Shown here piece after piece: positions 40,207 through 46,540 of a stretch of 46,540 bases of DNA. The stretch lies in contig JANXME010000184.1 in NCBI GenBank assembly GCA_025354785.1, positions 1 through 46,540 of the forward strand, in the 5' to 3' direction. The notes below the pieces were generated by a model. It ran no database searches. It was not told the origin of the DNA and saw only the letters and a list, made by a program, of their open reading frames with translations. Each line of letters opens with the position of its first letter. The first letter of the stretch is position 1. The stretch comes from Actinomycetes bacterium. Its GTDB lineage: Bacteria; Actinomycetota; Actinomycetes; Nanopelagicales; Nanopelagicaceae. The position numbers were made by a program, and so were the translations under genes.

Positions 40207-42305
40207 TTAGTATCCAAAGTGCTCATGTGATTATGTTTAGTGACTGTCCAGATCTGATCGAATTTAACTTGATGTTTTATATGGTCGTTATGTGTGACGA
40301 TAAATATACTACTCTTGCCGTTCGTACGCATGTAGTCCAAATAATTGAACACATTGCCTGTATTGTATTCATCCAGTGGACCAAAAATTTCGTCTAAGCA
40401 CATGATATTGACGCCTGCCCCACATTGAGAGGCAAGCTGCCAGAATGCACCGATAAAGGCGAGCGTGATCTGTTGACGTTCTCCACCGCTATATAATGCG
40501 AACGGAACCTCGTGTTTGTGTCCTTCCCGTACAACAATTTGCAAGTCTGATGCCAATTCACCATCCGCTTTTTCGCGATACTGAGAAACCCAGACCTTTA
40601 CACTGCCATCTGATATGATATCTATATATTTATCTAGTGATTGGTTTAGTATGGATAGAACATTATCTAACTTAAATGCTTTGATGCCTTTATCGCCAAA
40701 TAGACGCTCTAATACTCGCATGTGCTTAACTTCATATTCTGCAGCATGTATTTTATCTTGCGTAAGGCTAACTACTGTATTGTAGTCGTCATATCTTTTG
40801 GCCGATGCTTCCCAGTTTTTAAGCTCAAGCTCTTTAGACGACTTTTGAGCTAATAATGCCAATCTTTGTTGTTCAACCCCATACTGTATTGAATCTGGGC
40901 GTGTCCCCAATACATCATCTTTCTTCTGCAACAATCCAAGTCGAGCATTACAGTCTGCTATATCTTGACGATATACTTTCATTAATTCTAATAACGGAGC
41001 TACGTCATCACTATTCTTTTTAGCCCTGAGATCTAATTTTAGCAAGACATCTGTTTCGCAATCTTTGACAATTATCTCAAGTTTATTTTTATTAGATTGT
41101 ATTCTTTCGGCCAGCGATGTAAGCTCCATGTTGATCAATTCTCTGTGGCGTAGTATATGTTCTATAGTTACATTGGTGCGACATCTAGAACATTTGCCAG
41201 CGCCAACCATAAGCTGTTCTAGATCAAATCTACGAGCAATGGTTTGCCCATTTAACTCGGCAATTTCAGTTTCATATTGAACAATGGCGTATGGACGTGG
41301 CTCTTGACGTATCAGATCGCAATCTTGTGAGTATGTTCCATACAATGTATCCAACATGGTTTGTGTCTTGAGTAGATTTTGGTCTGTTGCTCTAATATTA
41401 TTAATTACTTCTGTAACATCCAATTTAATGGCATATTTGTCAGCGTCCCAGTTCTTCTGCAATATACTAATTGACGTAAGCTTGATGTCACAATTTGACA
41501 TCTGCAGATCTAATGAATCAATGGACGATTGAAGTAATGTTTGGTCTTGACTATTGGGTTTGGTAAATGTTATTTGGCCTAAACCATCGAGTTTAGATTC
41601 CAGACGCGATAATTCCGACTCAGCAGTAGATATGTCTTCGCGAATTTTCACTATACGTGTATCCCATGCTTTTAGATCGCTTAGTTCGGCAATAACTTGC
41701 ATGCGCTCTTTATGCGCGCCACCTATAAATCTTAATGTTTGCTGTTGGGCTAAGTATGCTACGGACATAAATTGTTCATAGTCCATGTCGATTATGTCCA
41801 ATATCTTTTTGCGCGTGGCTTTTAGATCGAGTCTGACATCACCAACTCCGCGATTCGAGCTTCGTTCATCGATCCAGATATTTTCATTCCAGCGTTCAAG
41901 ATATACATCAGTACCACTTAGACGTAGGCCAGAATTGTGCATTTCAGATGGTCCACCGTCGTCACCTGACAATTTTTCGTCTGGATATTTGTCAGTTTTG
42001 CGCCATTTTCGCGCATCTGTTATACGCCATTTAGCGCCATTTTTGTCTAAAAGTACGAGTTGACCAAAATATTTACCAAGAAATTCATTGATAACTTTAT
42101 CGGCGCCACAACCAGACGGGTTTTCACCAAATAGTATGTGGCATATAGCATGAAATAAGCTCGATTTGCCGCTTCCATTACTGTTTCCGTTGCGATCCAG
42201 ATTGACACCCTCTAACAACACGGACCCCTGCTTGTCTAGCTGAATGGTCTTATGTATGCCATAGCTAAACAAGCCACTTGGATTGATACTTATTATTTTA
42301 AACAT
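40203..42305 (-). CDS. sbcC: SbcC/gp46-like recombination nuclease ATPase (700 aa)
   Basis: An SMC-type ATPase: Walker A GNSNGSGKSS at residues 40-49, a Q-loop near YLAQQQTLRF (184-193), and a zinc-hook CSRC at 372-375 between coiled-coil arms (about 210-365 and 385-580). The ABC signature YSGGERQQ (605-612), Walker B NIMCLDEIF (634-642) and H-loop VTHND follow. It forms a complex with SbcD (next gene upstream) that processes DNA ends for recombination and replication, like T4 gp46/gp47. The start overlaps the SbcD stop by 8 bases, and the stop overlaps the trigger factor start. It is shorter than bacterial SbcC and close in size to phage gp46 proteins. Confidence 0.92.
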   Translation of the reverse strand: MFKIISINPSGLFSYGIHKTIQLDKQGSVLLEGVNLDRNGNSNGSGKSSLFHAICHILFGENPSGCGADKVINEFLGKYFGQLVLLDKNGAKWRITDARKWRKTDKYPDEKLSGDDGGPSEMHNSGLRLSGTDVYLERWNENIWIDERSSNRGVGDVRLDLKATRKKILDIIDMDYEQFMSVAYLAQQQTLRFIGGAHKERMQVIAELSDLKAWDTRIVKIREDISTAESELSRLESKLDGLGQITFTKPNSQDQTLLQSSIDSLDLQMSNCDIKLTSISILQKNWDADKYAIKLDVTEVINNIRATDQNLLKTQTMLDTLYGTYSQDCDLIRQEPRPYAIVQYETEIAELNGQTIARRFDLEQLMVGAGKCSRCRTNVTIEHILRHRELINMELTSLAERIQSNKNKLEIIVKDCETDVLLKLDLRAKKNSDDVAPLLELMKVYRQDIADCNARLGLLQKKDDVLGTRPDSIQYGVEQQRLALLAQKSSKELELKNWEASAKRYDDYNTVVSLTQDKIHAAEYEVKHMRVLERLFGDKGIKAFKLDNVLSILNQSLDKYIDIISDGSVKVWVSQYREKADGELASDLQIVVREGHKHEVPFALYSGGERQQITLAFIGAFWQLASQCGAGVNIMCLDEIFGPLDEYNTGNVFNYLDYMRTNGKSSIFIVTHNDHIKHQVKFDQIWTVTKHNHMSTLDTK

Positions 42306-43422
42306 TGGAGATGTATTTTAATCCGAGTTTTTCAACATATGCCACATCCACCTTATCCATGTCGCCAGACTTGGTTGCCAGGAATGTCTTCCATTCATCT
42401 GCGTCGGACATGGGTCCAGATGTGTTTGGCGCGCTAACAGTAGTATCGTAACTGAGCTTTATGTCTATCGTGCGCGCTTTAGCGCTTGCCGTCAGTTTAG
42501 TTTTCCATTGGTCTAAATCGAGATCGTTTAGAAGATCACTAGGTCCGAATATGGTCAATTTGATTATATTGTCCGCCCAATCGTCAATACCTTCAGTGGC
42601 GGCAAATATCAATTGTTCGATTGTGTCAGCTTTCCAGCTAACCTTCATAAATCTTGGTGCGACAGTATGCGCAAGACTATGCGCGGTAATTGTTGTACTG
42701 GCCGCATCACCTAGTTTAGATAGTGAACCCCACATATATCCACGATCAGAGCCTTCATCGCCCCAATTGTGTTGCATTGGCGCTCCTATATAATACCCTT
42801 CGCAATCGCTGAGTCCAACGATCTTTTGGTATTTATGATTATCCCCCGCCAATACCAGATCAAATCCTTTTTTGTCAAAAGAAGAAACAGAGAGGCCCTC
42901 TTGTGCCTGCGTCCCGTTGTGATACCATGATCCAAGAATGATGCCGTGAAATACGCATATGTTCCAATCAGCATCTGGAGATATTACAAAATCTTTTGGT
43001 TCATGTCCAGCCGGTACAGCATGTATGTCTACTATATTTCCAGTTTTGGTTTCTAGACGATATACTTTACGCTGGTCCATTATGGTTATGTTTGGTAGGT
43101 CTTTGGAGTACATACCCACATGGCTCATTGTGTGCATTTTGAAATCATTCTTAGTTAGACGGTCATGGTTGCCTACTAATGCATAGAATGGTATGCCTGA
43201 TTCAGATATCTTTTTGAGCATTGTGTCAGACATAAGCGCAGCCTCATACATTGGATTGCGACTCATGTAGCGGTCACCGCCAAATAGTATAAAGTCTGCA
43301 CCAAGCCTGATAGCACTATCTAGAATTTGTTCCTCGACAGCAGCAACATCCTCTAGTCTAACGCCATTAGTATAATGATGATAATGTATGTCTGAATATG
43401 CTATGAAATACAAGGAATTCAT
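42298..43422 (-). CDS. sbcD: SbcD/gp47-like Mre11 nuclease subunit (374 aa)
   Basis: Mre11-type metallophosphoesterase motifs are in order: SDIH (residues 10-13), GGDR (48-51), GNHD (84-87), FHG (158-160) and GDNH (193-196). These bind two Mn ions for nuclease activity. The C-terminal about 130 residues form the capping and SbcC-binding part. Together with SbcC it acts on double-strand ends. GDNH differs from the more usual G-H-x-H ending, which may be a family variant. The ATG overlaps the upstream gene stop as ATGA, with GAAGG as ribosome site. Confidence 0.9.
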   Translation of the reverse strand: MNSLYFIAYSDIHYHHYTNGVRLEDVAAVEEQILDSAIRLGADFILFGGDRYMSRNPMYEAALMSDTMLKKISESGIPFYALVGNHDRLTKNDFKMHTMSHVGMYSKDLPNITIMDQRKVYRLETKTGNIVDIHAVPAGHEPKDFVISPDADWNICVFHGIILGSWYHNGTQAQEGLSVSSFDKKGFDLVLAGDNHKYQKIVGLSDCEGYYIGAPMQHNWGDEGSDRGYMWGSLSKLGDAASTTITAHSLAHTVAPRFMKVSWKADTIEQLIFAATEGIDDWADNIIKLTIFGPSDLLNDLDLDQWKTKLTASAKARTIDIKLSYDTTVSAPNTSGPMSDADEWKTFLATKSGDMDKVDVAYVEKLGLKYISNV

Positions 43423-43613
43423 TCAATGCCTTCAGTCGTTTTAATCAAATGAGGCTTCACTATCAATTTGTTGTCTAATGGCAATGCATTTAATACGATA
43501 TTGAAACCACCATCACCGTTCTTATGTGGGAAAGCTCTACCAATCTTAAGCCAAAAATCTGGCTTATCTTTCGTTTCAATAACGGTGAATACGTCCATAA
43601 ATTCCGTAGCCAT
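43419..43613 (-). CDS. Small unknown protein, F-x-x-IGxAF type (64 aa)
   Basis: ATG 43613 is preferred over GTG 43619 because TAGGTG lies just upstream. The sequence has FWLKIGRAFPHKNGDGGFNI and ALPLDNKLIVKP, a pattern of small uncharacterised proteins found in phages and mobile elements with F/W-x-x-I-G-x-A-F-x-H-K-D-G-x-G-x-N-x-x-L. It is translationally coupled to SbcD (ATGA). No function is known to me. Confidence 0.6.
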   Translation of the reverse strand: MATEFMDVFTVIETKDKPDFWLKIGRAFPHKNGDGGFNIVLNALPLDNKLIVKPHLIKTTEGIE

Positions 43614-43619
43614 ACACAC

Positions 43620-43823
43620 CTATTTGTTTAAATTTTGCTGTTTGATGTCCTGTGCTTTACGCCAGTCAATTCCCCAACATAAAGTCTCGAACACTTCTTG
43701 GCGTAGACCTTTACCACCATTTTCGATAAAAGCAGTCAATATGTTATTTACGCAATAGTCCCTCAAGTCTGTGAGAGGAGTATTCACTAGATCGACCGTG
43801 CCGTCTTTTGCAAATTTGAGCAT
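43620..43823 (-). CDS. Small unknown protein (67 aa)
   Basis: The protein is charged and partly helical (LTDLRDYCVNNILTAFIENG), with no motif I recognise. It sits two bases after the zinc ribbon gene and seven before the next ATG in a tightly packed leftward operon. Its last codons (QQNLNK) resemble the end of the preceding gene (NMNLNK). Confidence 0.55.
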   Translation of the reverse strand: MLKFAKDGTVDLVNTPLTDLRDYCVNNILTAFIENGGKGLRQEVFETLCWGIDWRKAQDIKQQNLNK

Positions 43824-43824
43824 A

Positions 43825-44058
43825 TTATTTGTTCAAGTTCATATTGATCATTTCGCGGCGAACTGTGATATAGTAGTCGCAATTTGGACACTCAATCGTT
43901 ACGTCGCCGCCATTATGCTTCTGTTTAACATACATATAATGATCGTCGCCGGAACAAGTTGTGCACTTGTTGGCCGTCATTGTGTAGTATTTGCGGCCCT
44001 TCACAACAACTTTACGCTCATCGCCAACTAAGTCGCCCATCGGGATATTGTCACTCAT
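43825..44058 (-). CDS. Small zinc-ribbon protein (77 aa)
   Basis: CTTC and CPNC, spaced about 25 residues apart with a beta-hairpin between them (DDHYMYVKQKHNGGDVTIEC), form a zinc ribbon. Such ribbons in small phage proteins usually bind DNA, RNA or a polymerase; the target is not known. The ATG overlaps the upstream stop (ATGA). It lies between polymerase and recombination genes, so a replication or late transcription accessory is a possibility. Confidence 0.65.
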   Translation of the reverse strand: MSDNIPMGDLVGDERKVVVKGRKYYTMTANKCTTCSGDDHYMYVKQKHNGGDVTIECPNCDYYITVRREMINMNLNK

Positions 44059-44315
44059 TCTTCCACCTCGTCCATGTTAAAATTCTTAAGCATATCTCTG
44101 TAGCTTTTGCTGTTTTCTATTAGCTTTAATGTAATAGATATATCTTTAGTAGTATTAATTACCTTAGGCAGTAATGCGGTTACACTTCCGCTAATAGTTG
44201 CATCGCCTATATATTCCATATTACTCATTATTTGATGTACATTGTCTAATGTTGACATGTAGGAGCGTAATTTGCGTACTGTGTCTAAAATGTCTGCGTC
44301 TGTAATGTTGTTCAT
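44055..44315 (-). CDS. Small helical unknown protein (86 aa)
   Basis: I chose ATG 44315, one base after the polymerase stop, instead of the upstream in-frame start at 44411, which would lie inside the polymerase gene. The product (MNNITDADILDTVRKLRSYM..., LKLIENSKSYRDMLKNFNMD) is predicted helical with a conserved-looking middle. No family is recognised. Coupling with the polymerase suggests a replication-related role, only by position. Confidence 0.55.
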   Translation of the reverse strand: MNNITDADILDTVRKLRSYMSTLDNVHQIMSNMEYIGDATISGSVTALLPKVINTTKDISITLKLIENSKSYRDMLKNFNMDEVEE

Positions 44316-44316
44316 A

Positions 44317-46540
44317 TTATAGTGACAGCATGAAGTGTGCACGTCCACAGCGGTTAAGCTCCTGGACTTGCTCGGGTTTAATGTAGGCGTTGTCTTTGAG
44401 TAATACAGCATGTCCTCTGTTTAGCATCTTATCTGAGATACTGGATGCTGTTGTATTGAGCATGGTCAGAATACGATTTGCAGTGGGCATATCTTCTGCA
44501 TAAAAAGCGTTGATTGGAACTCCACTTATTGCATTGATTGGTAGAATTGAGTTGACATTTAATTGATTACCACCTGCCCAGAACTTGTCTTCCTTGATAA
44601 CCCCTGACATAATAGCTAGTTGTCCGTCGATTAGACTAGGATATATTGAAGCCGCTAGCGGACTCCACACCATCTGTGTAAAACTACCCATTTGATCGCC
44701 ATACTTTAATTGTAAATAGGGATTTCCATTGGCGGCGGTTTTCATTATCTTAGATTCAATTAATCCAAGCACAATGGCATGTGAGCCGACTTGTTGCTCA
44801 TTCATTTGGCTTGGTGTAATAAAATTTATATTGGGGAATAAGTTAAATAATGCCTGATACTGCAATACAGGATGCGAAGAGATGTAGAAATTGAGCACCG
44901 CCCTCTCTAGATCTAACTTTTCTTGTTCAGTGTAGTCACTCAGCGCGGGTGCTACCATAGACTCAACTTCTAGCCTTATCTCGTCAGGTGGCATTTTATC
45001 TTCAAATTTTTTAATAATCTTTTGCATTAGCTCGCAGTTGTCAATCTTGGTGCGCATATCATATTGTTTATCCCAATTGAATGCGCCAGATTTAACTAGA
45101 TTTTCTTTTACTAATTTGTTGACGCGCCCATGTTTCGATATGCGCATATGGAAATCTAAATAATCCTTATAAGGGCCATTAGTTGTACGATCGCTTATGA
45201 TTAGTTCTAGCGCTGTGTCGCCCAATTGGCGTATAGACAAAAGCCCCATATATATTGACTGACCGTCTGTTTGAAACATTGGACCAGAATGATTGATATG
45301 TGGCGGAAGTAATTTAACACCCTTTTGTATAATAGCAGCCAACAATATCTTGAGCTTATCATTGTCGTCAAGATTCACATTAAGCAATGTGGTATAGTAT
45401 TCCATTGGATAATGGGTTTCCAGATGGGCAGTTGCAAAAGATATATATGAATACAACGCAGCGTGTGACTTATTCCAGTTGTATCTTGCTGAACCAGCAA
45501 GTTTGCGTGTTGTCTCCGTCATGAATTCTTGACTAAATCCATTGGCGACACCTCTTTCAACTAGTTTATCTTGAACTGCTTTGAATTTACCAGCATCCTT
45601 CTTACCAATCGCGACACGATATTCGTCAGCTTCTTCATCTGTGAATTTGCCGACGATTTTAGACAGAGCCATGATCTGTTCTTGATACATCGGGATGCCG
45701 AACGACTCCCTAAATGTTTCTTCTAGCAATGGGTGCCATACTTCTACCGGTTCGCGTCCATGGCGGCGATCGAAGTAGTTAACCATCATTGATTTGCCAC
45801 CAGAGCCAGATTTCGGAAGCATCGGGCCTGGACGGTATAGGGCATTTAGTGCCATCAAGTGGTCAAATTTGTCTGGCGCCAAAGCTCGTGCAGCACCTCG
45901 GATGCCTGAACTGTCATACTGGAAGACTGACACAAAGCGTCCACCGGCAATGGTAGCATAGGTGGCTGGGTCTTGACCGGGCCAAATTGGAAAGTTATGG
46001 AAATCAAGTGTGACTCCGTGGCGTTTTTGGATTAGGGCCATGGTTTGGTGCACTAGATCCATTGTTTTCAGACCCAACATGTCTAGCTTAAGTAAGCCGA
46101 GTTCTGCTAGGTCACCCATGTCATATTGGGTGACAAGGAAGCCTTCTTTAGAGTCACGGATCAAAGGTACATAGTCAAGCAACGGCTCATTCGAGATCAC
46201 AATGCCGGCTGCGTGCGCACCAAGGTTGCGAACGTTGCCTTCCAACTTCATAGAAACGTCGATCCAGTCTTTGTGCTCCGACATTTTTTCTCTGACTCGT
46301 GGATCGTCTTCTAGAATGTCTTTCAGGGTGGTGTCCGCATCAACATCGCCAATGAGTTTCCCGATTGCATTTCGTACTGATGATGGTATGCCTAGCGCTC
46401 GACCAACATTGTCAGCAGCACCTTTGGATGCCATCGTCTGAAAGGTTACTATTTGAGCAACCCGGTCCTTGCCATATTTATTAACTAGGTATTCAATGAC
46501 TTCGCCTCGACGTTCTTGGGAGATGTCTGTGTCAATATCA
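44317..46540 (-). CDS. dnaE: DNA polymerase III alpha subunit-like (family C) replicase, 5' end outside window
   Basis: The frame is open to the window edge: 35 codons precede the first Met at 46434. The first visible residues are DIDTDISQERRGEVIEY, the family C palm motif whose first two aspartates bind catalytic metal (E. coli DnaE D401, D403). QIVTFQTMASKG follows as expected, and KLDMLGLKT (near 46083) supplies the third aspartate. Further blocks include FGIPMYQEQIMALS, YNWNKSHAALYSYISFATAH (fingers) and an OB-like C-terminal part (AIVLGLIESKIMKTAANGNP). It ends with MLSL. This is the phage replicative polymerase. The missing N-terminus would hold the PHP and thumb domains; I cannot say if it is intact. 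Confidence 0.92.
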   Translation of the reverse strand, partial: DIDTDISQERRGEVIEYLVNKYGKDRVAQIVTFQTMASKGAADNVGRALGIPSSVRNAIGKLIGDVDADTTLKDILEDDPRVREKMSEHKDWIDVSMKLEGNVRNLGAHAAGIVISNEPLLDYVPLIRDSKEGFLVTQYDMGDLAELGLLKLDMLGLKTMDLVHQTMALIQKRHGVTLDFHNFPIWPGQDPATYATIAGGRFVSVFQYDSSGIRGAARALAPDKFDHLMALNALYRPGPMLPKSGSGGKSMMVNYFDRRHGREPVEVWHPLLEETFRESFGIPMYQEQIMALSKIVGKFTDEEADEYRVAIGKKDAGKFKAVQDKLVERGVANGFSQEFMTETTRKLAGSARYNWNKSHAALYSYISFATAHLETHYPMEYYTTLLNVNLDDNDKLKILLAAIIQKGVKLLPPHINHSGPMFQTDGQSIYMGLLSIRQLGDTALELIISDRTTNGPYKDYLDFHMRISKHGRVNKLVKENLVKSGAFNWDKQYDMRTKIDNCELMQKIIKKFEDKMPPDEIRLEVESMVAPALSDYTEQEKLDLERAVLNFYISSHPVLQYQALFNLFPNINFITPSQMNEQQVGSHAIVLGLIESKIMKTAANGNPYLQLKYGDQMGSFTQMVWSPLAASIYPSLIDGQLAIMSGVIKEDKFWAGGNQLNVNSILPINAISGVPINAFYAEDMPTANRILTMLNTTASSISDKMLNRGHAVLLKDNAYIKPEQVQELNRCGRAHFMLSL

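Noticed and set aside
44316-44411. Longer form of the 86-aa gene, starting inside the polymerase gene
   Set aside because: The extra 32 codons overlap conserved polymerase 3' coding sequence; ATG 44315 one base after the stop is the natural start.
1-46540. tRNA or rRNA genes
   Set aside because: No cloverleaf or rRNA-like segment was recognised in the small intergenic gaps; a covariance-model scan was not possible.

Overview
This window looks like part of the genome of a large myovirus (contractile-tailed phage). The evidence is a complete tail module read rightwards (sheath, tube, frameshifted assembly chaperones, tape measure, hub, spike, gp25-like wedge, baseplate J, fibres) facing a leftward block of phage replication and recombination genes (SbcC/SbcD like T4 gp46/gp47, and a family C DNA polymerase). 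No bacterial housekeeping genes, rRNA or tRNA were recognised. The host cannot be read from the sequence. Base composition is AT-leaning except for one GC-rich block inside a tail fibre gene.

Layout. (1) 1-2830: the 3' part of a giant repeat protein with 26 visible units of 32-35 residues, each carrying a W-x-P-x-Y-P-D core. (2) 2865-6924: an unknown virion protein, two paralogous beta-helix-like proteins and a short exported protein. (3) 6933-9184: two structural proteins upstream of the sheath. (4) 9199-13080: the tail sheath gene bracketed by two different HNH homing-type endonuclease genes; the second has its ribosome binding site inside a perfect 9-bp hairpin. (5) 13162-23576: tube, chaperone pair with a canonical -1 slippery heptamer (C CCA AAA), tape measure and baseplate. 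(6) 23576-36248: fibres and adsorption apparatus, including a GC-rich, repeat-rich fibre segment. (7) 36252-37843: a cysteine-histidine cell-wall hydrolase (probable endolysin) and a metallophosphoesterase. (8) 46540-37844, reverse strand: DNA polymerase III alpha-like (runs off the window), small zinc-ribbon and unknown proteins, SbcD, SbcC, a full-length trigger-factor-like chaperone, an FmdB-type zinc ribbon protein and two overlapping exported cysteine-rich proteins. The two blocks converge with abutting stop codons at 37843/37844.

How it works together. The rightward genes build and arm the tail: the sheath contracts around the tube, whose length is set by the tape measure with the frameshifted chaperones, and baseplate, spike and fibres recognise and pierce the host. 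The leftward genes copy and repair the genome. The most unusual items are the YPD repeat array (homogenised and mosaic at the DNA level), the phage-encoded trigger factor, a domain shared by the sheath (two copies), a head-tail-region protein and a baseplate-region protein, and the homing endonucleases surrounding the sheath gene.

No stretch longer than 300 bases lacks a gene; the largest gap is 150 bases (13642-13791).
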